A stretch of DNA of 64,000 nucleotides from Candidatus Competibacteraceae bacterium. Lineage in GTDB: Bacteria; Pseudomonadota; Gammaproteobacteria; Competibacterales; Competibacteraceae. The DNA is taken from contig JADJPA010000001.1 of NCBI GenBank assembly GCA_016713505.1, positions 806,001 through 870,000 of the forward strand. Direction: 5' to 3'. The notes under the pieces were generated by a model. It worked only from the letters and a program-made list of their open reading frames with translations. It was not told the DNA's origin and ran no database searches. Shown here in pieces: positions 49,395-57,811 of this stretch (positions are counted from its first letter, which is position 1; every line of letters begins with the position of its first letter). The position numbers were made by a program, and so were the translations under genes.

Positions 49395-49868
49395 ATGGAT
49401 ATTACAGACCTGATTGATAGCGAACGGATCGTTTACGATTGCGAGGTCGCCAGCAAGAAGCGGGCCATCGAAGTCATCAGCGAACTGCTGGCCAAGGGAC
49501 AGGCCGATCTGACAGCCCGGCCGATCTTCGACAGCTTGATCGGCCGAGAGCGTCTGGGCAGTACGGGTCTGGGGCACGGGGTGGCCTTGCCGCACGGCCG
49601 GTTCAATCAAAGCCAGCAAGCGATCGGCGCGTTTGTCAAACTCAAAAAGGGGGTGGATTTCGATGCCATCGACCGGCAGCCGGTGGATCTGATTTTCGGG
49701 TTGCTGGTGCCGGATCACTATACGGACGAGCATCTCAAGATTCTCGCCTATCTGGCCGAAATGTTCAGTGATCGAAGCTTTTGCCAGCAATTGCGGGAGG
49801 CTGGGTCTGATCGGGCGTTGTTCCAACTGCTCGGGGACTGGAAACCCTCGGCGATCGATCTGCCATGA
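49395..49868 (+). CDS. ptsN: Nitrogen-regulatory PTS enzyme IIA
   Basis: A 157-residue EIIA-Ntr. The fold is that of PTS_EIIA type 2, with the phosphorylated His in GHGVALPHGR (about residue 72). It opens MDITDLIDSERIVYDCEVASKKRAI. It is a regulator, not a sugar carrier, and influences potassium transport and sensor kinases in relatives. ATG 49395 is the likely start; a frame further upstream overlaps hpf and is not needed. The stop overlaps hprK. Confidence 0.94.
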   Translation: MDITDLIDSERIVYDCEVASKKRAIEVISELLAKGQADLTARPIFDSLIGRERLGSTGLGHGVALPHGRFNQSQQAIGAFVKLKKGVDFDAIDRQPVDLIFGLLVPDHYTDEHLKILAYLAEMFSDRSFCQQLREAGSDRALFQLLGDWKPSAIDLP

Positions 49869-50806
49869 ACCAACCCGTCCAAGCCCAAACCGTCTTTCAG
49901 CGACTGGAAGTCCTGATCGACGTGAGTTGGGTCGGAGGCGCGGCCGGCGCGGTACGCACCTTGTGGCCGGCGGCCGGGGATCTCCCCCTTTTTGGCCGTT
50001 TGAATTGGGTGCAGGCGCCGCGCTTGCAAATAATCGGTTCGGAAGACTGTTGCTTTCTGGACCGGCTGGAGCCGGCGGTGCGGGAGAGCTTGCTCCGCCG
50101 CCTGCTGGAGCCGCCGGCCGGGGCGGTCCTGATTTGCGGCGATCCCGAGCAGGCCGAGGCCTTGCGCGGCCTGGCCGATGCCTTCGGCACGCCGCTTTGG
50201 CACACCAGCGTCGCGCCGGCGGTCGTGGTGGAGCAACTCAGCCATTACCAGCACGAGCTCGACGCATCCACCGTGCTCCACGGTGAATTGCTGGAAGTGT
50301 TCGGGATGGGCGTCCTGATCACCGGGGCCAGCGGGGTCGGTAAGAGCGAACTGGCGTTGGAGCTGATCAGCCGGGGTCACCGGCTGATCGCCGATGACAC
50401 CCCGACCCTGACGCGGGTGGCGCCCAACGTGCTGGAAGGAACGTGCTCGCCCACGTTGCGCGATTTGCTCGAAGTGCGCGGCCTTGGCATCCTCAACATC
50501 CGGCGGATGTTTGGGGACAGCGCGATCAAACGCAACAAGCGGGTGCGCCTGATCATCGAGCTGGTCAAGCTGGAGGAAATTCGCGCGATACCCGAGTCCC
50601 GCTTGCAAGGGTTGCGGGCCAACCGCGTCATCCTGGGAATCGGCGTGCCGACCATCACCCTGCCGATCGCGCCCGGCCGCAATCTGGCGGTGCTGGTCGA
50701 ATGCGCGGTGCGCGATCACATCTTGCGGTTGAGCGGTTATCGAGCGGAGGAGGATCTAATGACGCGCATGCAGAAAGCCATGGCGGAGGCCGTGCCGTGC
50801 GAATAA
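49865..50806 (+). CDS. hprK: HPr kinase/phosphorylase
   Basis: A 313-residue enzyme that phosphorylates or dephosphorylates a serine of HPr-like proteins. The N-terminal domain ends near residue 130. The catalytic domain has a Walker A-like GASGVGKS (154-161), HRLIADDTP, and the HprK signature VRGLGILNIRRMFG. HprK occurs in some gamma- and betaproteobacteria, where the target is a PTS phosphocarrier without sugar transport. ATG 49865 overlaps the ptsN stop. Its natural partner, an NPr with a serine in the right place, lies two genes downstream. Confidence 0.94.
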   Translation: MNQPVQAQTVFQRLEVLIDVSWVGGAAGAVRTLWPAAGDLPLFGRLNWVQAPRLQIIGSEDCCFLDRLEPAVRESLLRRLLEPPAGAVLICGDPEQAEALRGLADAFGTPLWHTSVAPAVVVEQLSHYQHELDASTVLHGELLEVFGMGVLITGASGVGKSELALELISRGHRLIADDTPTLTRVAPNVLEGTCSPTLRDLLEVRGLGILNIRRMFGDSAIKRNKRVRLIIELVKLEEIRAIPESRLQGLRANRVILGIGVPTITLPIAPGRNLAVLVECAVRDHILRLSGYRAEEDLMTRMQKAMAEAVPCE

Positions 50807-51666
50807 TCATCGTCAGCGGCCTGTCTGGGTCCGGCAAGACCATCGCCCTGCAAACGCTCGAAGACTTGGATTATTACTGCGTCGATAACCTGCCGTTCAA
50901 GCTGATCTTGCCGCTGACGCGAGAGATCCTGGCCTCCAGCGACATCTCGACGCCGGCGGTGGCGGTGGGGGTGGACGCCCGCAATTTCATCGACGAGCTG
51001 CACCGCTTTCCCGCCACGCTGGCCGAATTGCGCGCCTGCGGCGATTTGGACGTGGAAGTGTTGTTCTTGCAGGCCGCCGACGACATTCTGCTCAAGCGCT
51101 ACAGCGAAAGCCGCCGCCGCCATCCGCTGGATTTGGGCAGCGTATCGCTGGAGGAGGCGATTCGCGAGGAACGTCGCTTGTTGGAACCGATCGTCACCTG
51201 CGCTGACCTGATCGTGGACACCAGCGAAACCAACGTCTATCAGTTGCGGGAGCTGATCCGGGTCCGCCTGCACGAAACGCCGCGTGAGGCCATGTCGCTG
51301 CTGTTCGAATCCTTCGGGTTCAAGAACGGCGTGCCGGCCGACGCCGATTTCGTCTTCGACGTGCGCTCCCTGCCCAACCCGCACTGGGAGCCGCAGTTGC
51401 GCCCGTTGACCGGCCTCGACCGGCCCGTGATCGACTTTCTCGAAGCCCAGCCGCAGGTGGTGGAAATGATCGCCGATCTGCGTCGGTTCTTGGAACCGTG
51501 GCTGCCGCGGTTCGAAGCGAGCGAGCGCAGCTATCTGACGGTGTGCGTCGGTTGTACCGGCGGGCAACACCGCTCGGTGTTCATCACCGAAGCGCTGAGC
51601 CGCCATTTCGGCGCGGTTCGCGATTATGTCATGGTCCGCCATCGAGAGCTAAACTTAACCAAGTAA
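50797..51666 (+). CDS. rapZ: RNase adapter RapZ-like P-loop nucleotide-binding protein
   Basis: A 289-residue protein of the YvcJ/RapZ family. Walker A is GLSGSGKTIALQTLED right at the N-terminus, with Walker B-like VLFLQAADDILL, and a C-terminal domain containing TVCVGCTGGQHRSV. In E. coli, RapZ targets the sRNA GlmZ for RNase E and so controls amino sugar synthesis. Whether an sRNA target exists here is unknown. GTG 50797 is the start, behind a GGAGG ribosome-binding site inside the end of hprK. Confidence 0.94.
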   Translation: MRIIIVSGLSGSGKTIALQTLEDLDYYCVDNLPFKLILPLTREILASSDISTPAVAVGVDARNFIDELHRFPATLAELRACGDLDVEVLFLQAADDILLKRYSESRRRHPLDLGSVSLEEAIREERRLLEPIVTCADLIVDTSETNVYQLRELIRVRLHETPREAMSLLFESFGFKNGVPADADFVFDVRSLPNPHWEPQLRPLTGLDRPVIDFLEAQPQVVEMIADLRRFLEPWLPRFEASERSYLTVCVGCTGGQHRSVFITEALSRHFGAVRDYVMVRHRELNLTK

Positions 51667-51700
51667 CCCCGAGCGGCCGTGGTCACGTCGGCCGGAAAGC

Positions 51701-51985
51701 ATGGAGTTGAGTGGAGTGTTAAAGCGGGAAATTGTCATCATCAACAAGTTAGGCTTGCACGCGCGCGCCGCCGCCAAGTTCGTGACCCTGGCGGCCGGCT
51801 TCGACGCCGAAATTCGGCTGGCGCGCGGCAGTCGCGAGGTCAATGGCAAGAGCATCATGGGAGTGATGATGCTGGCCGCCGGCTGTGGGGCGCAGGTGGT
51901 CTTGCAAGCCAGCGGCCCCGAAGCCGAACTCGCGCTCGAACAATTGGAAAATTTGATACTCCGCCGTTTCGACGAGGCCGAATGA
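51701..51985 (+). CDS. ptsO: HPr-like phosphocarrier NPr
   Basis: A 94-residue HPr-fold protein. The histidine phosphorylated by enzyme I is His20 in GLHARAAAKF, and the regulatory Ser51 is in NGKSIMGVMML, the site HprK would use. It begins 34 bases after rapZ and is followed by a 12-base gap to the enzyme I gene. It links enzyme I to EIIA-Ntr. Confidence 0.92.
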   Translation: MELSGVLKREIVIINKLGLHARAAAKFVTLAAGFDAEIRLARGSREVNGKSIMGVMMLAAGCGAQVVLQASGPEAELALEQLENLILRRFDEAE

Positions 51986-51997
51986 GAGGGTTCCTCC

Positions 51998-53752
51998 ATG
52001 CCGTTTTCGTTACATGGCATCGGGGTTTCACGGGGCTATGCGATCGGTAGGACTTACCTACTGCAACGCAACCAACCGGAAATCACCGAATATACGATCC
52101 CCGATGCCATTATCGAGGATGAGGTCCAGCGTTTTCTGAACGGCTTGGACTTGGCCCGGCAACAGCTGCGGGAAATCCGCACGCGCGTGCCGCCCAGCGC
52201 GGCCAACGACATCAGCGCTTTTATCGACACGCACCTGCTGATGCTGGGTGATGTTTCGCTGACCGAAGCGCCGATCAACTTGATTCGCTCCCTGAAGTGC
52301 AACGCCGAATGGGCCTTGAAAGTGCAGCGGGATTTGTTGGTCCAGGTTTTTGAAGAGATGGACGATCCCTACCTGCGCACCCGCAAGGACGATGTGGAAC
52401 ATGTGGTGCGGCGGGTGCAACGGATCTTGGTGACCGACGATCCCGCCTATCTGACCGAGGCTGACTATTCCGAACTGGCCAACAGTCGCTTGGAAGGGCG
52501 GATCGTCGTCGCCGACGACCTGACCCCGGCCGACACCATTTTGATGCAGCATCAGGGCGTGCTGGCTTTCGTCACCGAATATGGCGGCCCGCTGTCGCAT
52601 ACCGCGATTCTGGCGCGCAGTTTGGGCATTCCGGCGGTAGTGGGCGCTCGCAACGCGCGCAGCTATCTGGGCAACAACGAACCGGTGATCGTGGACGGAC
52701 GGCAAGGGGTGATTCTGGTCGGGCTAGACGAACGCATCCTGCGCTACTACCGCCACAAGCAGCAGGAAGAGCGCCGGCAACAGCGCGAGCTGAACAAGCT
52801 CAAGGGCAAGCCGGCGATCACCCGCGACGGCGTGACCATCCAGCTTCAAGCCAATATCGAGTTGCCCGAGGACGCCGTGGCGGTCCGCGAGGTCGCGGCT
52901 GACGGTATCGGTCTGTACCGAACCGAGTTCCTGTTCATGAACCGGGGCGACAGTCCCGACGAAGAGGAGCATCTGGCGTCTTATCTCCATGTGATCAAGG
53001 TCTTGGAAGGCAGCCCCATCACCATTCGCACCGCCGATCTCGGGGCCGACAAACAGGTGGACGGCGGCCGGGGCGGGCCGGTCTGCACCAATCCGGCGCT
53101 GGGCTTGCGGGCGATTCGGATGTGCTTGAAGGATCTGTCGATGTTCCGCCCGCAGTTGCGCGCCATCCTGCGGGCTTCGGCCTACGGTCCGGTGCGGATG
53201 ATGATTCCGATGCTGTCCACCATTCAGGAAGTCTTCCAGGTGTTGCGGCTGGTGGCGGAGACCAAACGGGAATTGCGGGAGCGGGGTCTGGCCTTCGATG
53301 AGCGGATGCCGGTGGGCGGGATGATCGAAGTACCGGCGGCGGCGGTGTGCGCGGCGCAGTTCGCGCGCTATCTGGATTTCCTCTCCATCGGCACCAACGA
53401 TCTGATCCAGTACACGCTGGCCATCGACCGGGTGGACGATGAGATCAACTACCTCTACGATCCGCTGCATCCGGCGGTGTTGATGCTGATTCGCAACACC
53501 ATCCGCGCCGGCCAGAAAGCCGGAATTTCGGTCAGCCTGTGCGGGGAGATGGCGGGCGATTCGCGCTACACCCGCTTGCTGTTGGGGCTGGGCCTGACCC
53601 AATTCAGCATGCATCCCGCCGGTTTGCTGGAAATCAAACGGGTCGTCCAGGACAGCCACGTCGGCGAACTGACGAAAATCGCGCGGCGCTTGCTACACAC
53701 CGCCGATGCGGAAAAATACGCCGAATTGTTGAAAAGCATTGCCCAGAATTGA
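51998..53752 (+). CDS. PTS enzyme I (phosphoenolpyruvate-protein phosphotransferase)
   Basis: A 584-residue enzyme I transferring phosphate from PEP to NPr. The phosphohistidine is His201 in GGPLSHTAILARS, PEP-binding segments include GIGLYRTEFLF, SIGTNDLIQYTLA and SLCGEMAGD, and the protein ends near residue 584. It lacks the N-terminal GAF domain of the nitrogen-specific PtsP, so by architecture it resembles PtsI. By context it serves NPr/EIIA-Ntr, which leaves the symbol open. It ends the ptsN-hprK-rapZ-ptsO run. Confidence 0.93.
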   Translation: MPFSLHGIGVSRGYAIGRTYLLQRNQPEITEYTIPDAIIEDEVQRFLNGLDLARQQLREIRTRVPPSAANDISAFIDTHLLMLGDVSLTEAPINLIRSLKCNAEWALKVQRDLLVQVFEEMDDPYLRTRKDDVEHVVRRVQRILVTDDPAYLTEADYSELANSRLEGRIVVADDLTPADTILMQHQGVLAFVTEYGGPLSHTAILARSLGIPAVVGARNARSYLGNNEPVIVDGRQGVILVGLDERILRYYRHKQQEERRQQRELNKLKGKPAITRDGVTIQLQANIELPEDAVAVREVAADGIGLYRTEFLFMNRGDSPDEEEHLASYLHVIKVLEGSPITIRTADLGADKQVDGGRGGPVCTNPALGLRAIRMCLKDLSMFRPQLRAILRASAYGPVRMMIPMLSTIQEVFQVLRLVAETKRELRERGLAFDERMPVGGMIEVPAAAVCAAQFARYLDFLSIGTNDLIQYTLAIDRVDDEINYLYDPLHPAVLMLIRNTIRAGQKAGISVSLCGEMAGDSRYTRLLLGLGLTQFSMHPAGLLEIKRVVQDSHVGELTKIARRLLHTADAEKYAELLKSIAQN

Positions 53753-53790
53753 GCGAGCTTGAGATCGACGCCGGTCCGTCCGTCCTTCCT

Positions 53791-54705
53791 TCAGGTCGGC
53801 GGTGGTGTGGCGGCGGCGCTGTGCAGTCGGTCGATCAGCGCGTCCTTTTCAGCCCATAATGCGCCGATCCAATCCTGAAGGGTGGCGCGAAAGGCGGGGT
53901 CGTGACGGTAATCGCCGCCCAGCAGTTCGTCGGGGATCGGCAACGAGCGAATGCGGACCACGATCCGACGGATGCGGCCCAACGCCAGATCCAGAAAGCT
54001 CGAATGACCGTCGGGATACACGATGGTCACATCCAGCAGGACATGCGCGCGTCCGCCCAGGCTGTCCAGCACGGCGGCGAGACCGCCGGACTTGGGACGG
54101 AGCAAATGGCGATAAGGCGGCTGCTGGCGAGCGTGCTTTTCTGGGCGAAAGCGAGTGCCTTCCAGAAAAATCAGCAATGTCGACGGCGCGGCGCGCAAGC
54201 GTTCGCCGGTTCGCCGCGCCGTTTCCCAATCCCGCCCGCGCGCTTCAGGATGGCGGGCCAAATAGTCCGCTGAATGGCGTTTCATGAAGGGATAGTCCAA
54301 GGCCCACCACACGCCCCCCAGCAGCGGCACCCAGATCAGTTCTCGCTTGATGAAGAATTTCGGGAAGGGGATGCGGCGGTTGAAGACCCGCAACACGACC
54401 GCGATATCCACCCAGGATTGGTGGTTGGCGCCGAGCAGATACCAGCCGTCGCGCCGCAAGCCTTCCAGACCCTGAATATCCCATTCGATGCGCTGGGTCA
54501 GGCGCAAGACCGCGTTGTTGCCATCGGCCCACGCCTCGGCCAGACGGATCAGGAAACGGTGCAGGCCCGCCCTCCAGGCCGGCTGGGGACTTAACAGTTT
54601 GAGCGGCGCCACGCAGTAGAAAGGCAGACACCAGAAGATGGTGTTCGACACGAACAGCAGCACAGCCAGCACGGCCCGCAGTGGTCCCGGCAGGAAGGCG
54701 AGCAT
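53791..54705 (-). CDS. PlsC-type 1-acylglycerol-phosphate acyltransferase (YihG-like)
   Basis: A 304-residue membrane acyltransferase of the LPLAT superfamily. The N-terminal helix (about residues 5-30) and the catalytic NHQSWVD motif near residue 94 are visible, then FPKFFIKRELIWVPLLGGVWWALDYPFMKR and the substrate motif FLEGTRFR. These match YihG/PlsC-like enzymes that acylate lysophosphatidic acid or related lipids. ATG 54705 is chosen as start, since the longer upstream open frame overlaps the Nudix gene. Its 3' end converges with the enzyme I gene. Confidence 0.87.
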   Translation of the reverse strand: MLAFLPGPLRAVLAVLLFVSNTIFWCLPFYCVAPLKLLSPQPAWRAGLHRFLIRLAEAWADGNNAVLRLTQRIEWDIQGLEGLRRDGWYLLGANHQSWVDIAVVLRVFNRRIPFPKFFIKRELIWVPLLGGVWWALDYPFMKRHSADYLARHPEARGRDWETARRTGERLRAAPSTLLIFLEGTRFRPEKHARQQPPYRHLLRPKSGGLAAVLDSLGGRAHVLLDVTIVYPDGHSSFLDLALGRIRRIVVRIRSLPIPDELLGGDYRHDPAFRATLQDWIGALWAEKDALIDRLHSAAATPPPT

Positions 54706-54719
54706 CGCTAGCGCTCCGC

Positions 54720-55208
54720 TCAGGCGCGAGAACGGCCGGCCAACCAGTCGCGGACGGCGGGACCGGTGCCGATGGACCAGGGTTTCAACCGCTCGATGGG
54801 AACCTGCTTGATGGCGGCCAGTTCCTCGCCGAGCTGAATTTCTCCCTCGGCCGGCACGTGAAAGGCCAGCAGCAGCTGATTCATCTCGAAGAACGGGTAG
54901 TAACCGACGAAATGCGCTTGTTCGGGCACGAGGCCCAATTCTTCTCGCACCTCGCGCAGCACGGCTTGATCGGGGGTTTCGTCCTGTTCCAGAAAGCCGG
55001 TGATCAAGCCAAACAGCTTCTCCGGCCACGTCTTGTTACGCGCCAGGATCACCGCGCCATTCATCTCGACGATGGCGGCGACGACCGGTATCGGATTGTT
55101 CCAGTGGATGTAACGACAGCCGGCGGCGGTGCAGCAGCGTCGGAGCCGGCCCTCGATTTCGGCATCCCGAAGGGGATTGCCGCATTGTGGACAGTAATTT
55201 GCCTGCAT
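54720..55208 (-). CDS. NudC-like Nudix hydrolase with N-terminal zinc-ribbon
   Basis: A 162-residue protein with a CPQC...C...C zinc-ribbon (CPQCGNPL, CCTAAGC) followed by a Nudix box GFLEQDETPDQAVLREVREELGL. This resembles the zinc-ribbon plus Nudix layout of NudC, an NADH pyrophosphatase/RNA-decapping enzyme, but it is shorter than E. coli NudC and lacks its N-terminal domain. The IHWNNPIPVVAAIVE segment precedes the Nudix box. ATG 55208 was chosen to begin the zinc-ribbon. It overlaps no neighbour; the acyltransferase follows 14 bases later. Confidence 0.85.
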   Translation of the reverse strand: MQANYCPQCGNPLRDAEIEGRLRRCCTAAGCRYIHWNNPIPVVAAIVEMNGAVILARNKTWPEKLFGLITGFLEQDETPDQAVLREVREELGLVPEQAHFVGYYPFFEMNQLLLAFHVPAEGEIQLGEELAAIKQVPIERLKPWSIGTGPAVRDWLAGRSRA

Positions 55209-55290
55209 GAGCTTAAGGCCGCCACATCGAATAAGGACGATTCTGTAGGGAAAATGCTCTATAACTAGCATTCCAGCAAGGAAAGCTCGC

Positions 55291-55296
55291 TATAAT
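55291..55296 (+). promoter_or_regulatory. Candidate -10 element upstream of argF
   Basis: A perfect TATAAT at 55291-55296 lies in the divergent gap between the Nudix gene and argF. The expected start site is near 55303, just ahead of a strong hairpin. The -35 region (around 55268-55274) is weak. It would drive rightward transcription of argF, about 145 bases downstream. Confidence 0.4.
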
Positions 55297-55306
55297 AGCC
55301 TCGATC

Positions 55307-55338
55307 ACGGCAGCCACTCATCGCTGCCGTTTTGTTTT
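55307..55338 (+). terminator. Hairpin with T-run in the argF leader
   Basis: ACGGCAGC (55307-55314), an 8-base loop, and GCTGCCGT (55323-55330) are followed by TTTGTTTT. This has every feature of an intrinsic terminator, yet no rightward gene precedes it. It lies just downstream of a TATAAT element and about 100 bases before argF, so it may be an attenuator, the end of a very short RNA, or a 5' stabilising hairpin. Confidence 0.7.
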
Positions 55339-55440
55339 CGCGAACAAGATCCGGTCGGACGACTGACGTCAGCGCCCGAATCAATAAAGCGATTGCCAGC
55401 GGATTATCCATGAATCCGGGCTTTGCGGTGAACCGATAAC

Positions 55441-56361
55441 ATGAAAACACGGCATTTTCTCAGCCTGTTCGATCTGAGTCCCGCCGAATTGGGGCAGGTC
55501 GTGCGGCGAGCCATCGAATTGAAGGCCCTGCACCGGCGCGGCGAGCGTTACGCGCCGCTGTCGCAAAAGGTGTTGGGGATGATCTTTGAAAAAGCCTCGA
55601 CCCGAACCCGGATTTCTTTCGAGGCCGGCATGGCGCAATTGGGCGGCAGCTCTATTTTTCTGGCGCCGCACGATACCCAACTCGGTCGGGGCGAGCCGAT
55701 CGAGGATACCGCTCGGGTGCTGTCCGGCATGGTGGATATCGTCATGATCCGCACCTTCGGGCATAGCCTGATCGAACGCTTTGCGGCTTGCGCCACCGTG
55801 CCGGTCATCAATGGTCTGACCGATTACAACCATCCCTGTCAGCTGCTGGCCGACTTGCAAACCGTGATCGAACAGCGCGGCGATCTACGCGGGCAAACCG
55901 CCGCCTGGATCGGCGACGGCAATAATATGTGCAACAGCTATCTCGAAGCCGCCTGCCAGTTCGGCTTTCAGTTGCGCATCGCCGTGCCGCCCGGTTACGA
56001 GCCGGATGGCGAGTTGTTAAAGCGGGCCGCCAGTCGGGCGGTCTTGCTGCGCGATCCACTGGCGGCCGCCAGAGGCGCGGATTGGGTCGCCACCGACGTG
56101 TGGACCAGCATGGGCTGGGAAGCGGAGAACCAGCGGCGGCTGCGGGATTTTGCGCCTTATAAAGTCACAACCGAGATCATGGCCCAGGCCCGGCCGGACG
56201 CCATTTTCTTGCATTGCCTGCCGGCGCATCGGGGCGAGGAGGTCAGCGCCGAGATCATCGACGGCCCGCAAAGCTGGGTTTGGGACGAGGCCGAAAACCG
56301 CTTGCACGCCCAGAAGGCATTGATCGAGTTTCTGTTGCTGGAAGGCAAGGCCAGCGCCTGA
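55441..56361 (+). CDS. argF: Ornithine carbamoyltransferase
   Basis: A 306-residue enzyme making citrulline from ornithine and carbamoyl phosphate. The carbamoyl phosphate motif STRTRISFE is at about residues 54-62, HPCQLLADL follows, and the ornithine-binding HCLPAHRGEEV motif lies near residue 259. There is no ArgR box that I can recognise upstream. It stands alone in a stretch between the Nudix gene and the rnf operon. Confidence 0.96.
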   Translation: MKTRHFLSLFDLSPAELGQVVRRAIELKALHRRGERYAPLSQKVLGMIFEKASTRTRISFEAGMAQLGGSSIFLAPHDTQLGRGEPIEDTARVLSGMVDIVMIRTFGHSLIERFAACATVPVINGLTDYNHPCQLLADLQTVIEQRGDLRGQTAAWIGDGNNMCNSYLEAACQFGFQLRIAVPPGYEPDGELLKRAASRAVLLRDPLAAARGADWVATDVWTSMGWEAENQRRLRDFAPYKVTTEIMAQARPDAIFLHCLPAHRGEEVSAEIIDGPQSWVWDEAENRLHAQKALIEFLLLEGKASA

Positions 56362-56649
56362 GCGCGGTCGTGGATGCCGTTTGGGCGATTCGGGCACAAC
56401 GGTTCGAAGACAGCGATCGAACGGCGCCCGATATGCTGCACAGTTATATGCTTGCGTCAAAGCTGTATGGCGGGGATGCGGTTGAATCTGCTACATTAGC
56501 GCCCGCTAATTAACCTTTTTCTCACGGTGGCGCAGCCCGCGCCGTTGCCGCCCATGACGGCCTTCGCGACGGCGTTCGACACCGCAACTAGCGGCTGCGG
56601 TCGGTCCTCACGCCTGAGCCCTGCCCGCCGTTCGAGAGCGTTGCGAGCC

Positions 56650-57231
56650 ATGAAAGACTATGCCCTGATCCTGCTGAGCACGATTCTGGTCAACAATTAC
56701 GTTCTGGTGAAATTCCTGGGGTTGTGCCCGTTCATGGGGGTTTCCCGCAAGCTGGAAACCGCCTTGGGAATGGGGCTGGCCACCACCTTCGTATTGACGC
56801 TCTCGTCGATCTGTTCTTATTTGACCGACCATTACCTACTGATTCCCTTGGGGCTTGAATACTTGCGCACCATCGGCTTCATCCTGGTCATCGCCGTGGT
56901 GGTGCAGTTCACCGAGATGGTGGTCCACAAGACCAGCCCGGTGCTCTATCAGGCGCTGGGCATTTACCTGCCGCTGATCACCACCAATTGCGCGGTGCTG
57001 GCGGCGGCGTTGCTGAACGTGCAGGCGCGGCACGACTTCATCGCCTCGGCGCTGTACGGTTTCGGCGCGGCGGTCGGCTTTTCGCTGGTGATGGTGTTGT
57101 TCGCCGCCATGCGCGAGCGGATCGCGGTCGCCGATGTGCCGGTCCATTTTCGCGGTCCCGCCATCACCTTGATCACCGCCGGGCTGATGTCGCTGGCTTT
57201 TATGGGCTTTGCAGGGCTGGTGCGGGGATAG
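56650..57231 (+). CDS. rnfA: Rnf electron-transport complex subunit A
   Basis: A 193-residue integral membrane subunit, a paralogue of RnfE and NqrE, with six helices. The opening MKDYALILLSTILVNNYVLVKFLGLCPFMGVS and the middle LPLITTNCAVLAAALL are hallmarks, including a cysteine in each half that coordinates a membrane [2Fe-2S] cluster in the related Nqr/Rnf complexes. ATG 56650 starts the conserved domain; the upstream open frame is spurious. It is first of rnfABCDGE. Confidence 0.96.
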   Translation: MKDYALILLSTILVNNYVLVKFLGLCPFMGVSRKLETALGMGLATTFVLTLSSICSYLTDHYLLIPLGLEYLRTIGFILVIAVVVQFTEMVVHKTSPVLYQALGIYLPLITTNCAVLAAALLNVQARHDFIASALYGFGAAVGFSLVMVLFAAMRERIAVADVPVHFRGPAITLITAGLMSLAFMGFAGLVRG

Positions 57232-57238
57232 TAAGACC

Positions 57239-57811
57239 ATGTTCGTTGCGATGATCGCCTTGGGCCTGCTGGCGGGCGCTTCCGGGTTGCTGCTGGGTTT
57301 CGCCGCCGCGCGCTTCAAGGTGGAGGGCGACCCCATCGTCGAGAAGATTGACGATATCTTGCCCCAGACCCAATGCGGCCAGTGCGGGTTTGCCGGTTGC
57401 CGGCCCTATGCCGAGGCCATCGCCGCCGGCGCGGCCGATATCAACCAATGTCCGCCGGGCGGTGAAAGCGGTATCGTCGCGTTGGCCGAACTGCTGGGCC
57501 GCGATCCGAAGCCGCTCAACCCGGAAAATGGGGCCGAAAAGCCCAAGAGGGTGGCGGTGATCGACGAACAAAATTGCATCGGTTGCACGCTGTGCATTCA
57601 AGCCTGCCCGGTGGACGCCATTTTGGGCGCCGCCAAACACATGCATACGGTGATCGCCAGGGAATGCACCGGTTGCGAGCTGTGTCTGGCGCCGTGTCCG
57701 GTGGATTGCATTCAGATGATCCCGCTCGCCCAGACCATCAGCACTTGGAAGTGGACCTATCCGGTTGCTGGCGCGCCAGCCGAGCCGAAGCCGGAAGAAG
57801 CCATCGCATGA
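57239..57811 (+). CDS. rnfB: Rnf complex ferredoxin-like subunit B
   Basis: A 190-residue membrane-anchored iron-sulfur protein. After one N-terminal helix come the CGQCGFAGCRPYAEAI cluster-binding domain and two [4Fe-4S] motifs, CIGCTLCIQACPVDA and CTGCELCLAPCPVDC. It accepts or donates electrons at the ferredoxin side of Rnf. It starts at ATG 57239, eight bases after rnfA, and its stop overlaps the rnfC ATG. Confidence 0.96.
   Translation: MFVAMIALGLLAGASGLLLGFAAARFKVEGDPIVEKIDDILPQTQCGQCGFAGCRPYAEAIAAGAADINQCPPGGESGIVALAELLGRDPKPLNPENGAEKPKRVAVIDEQNCIGCTLCIQACPVDAILGAAKHMHTVIARECTGCELCLAPCPVDCIQMIPLAQTISTWKWTYPVAGAPAEPKPEEAIA

Noticed and set aside
56527..56649. N-terminal extension of rnfA
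   Set aside because: The upstream 41 codons are Ala/Arg/Ser-rich and not part of the RnfA family; the conserved start is ATG 56650.
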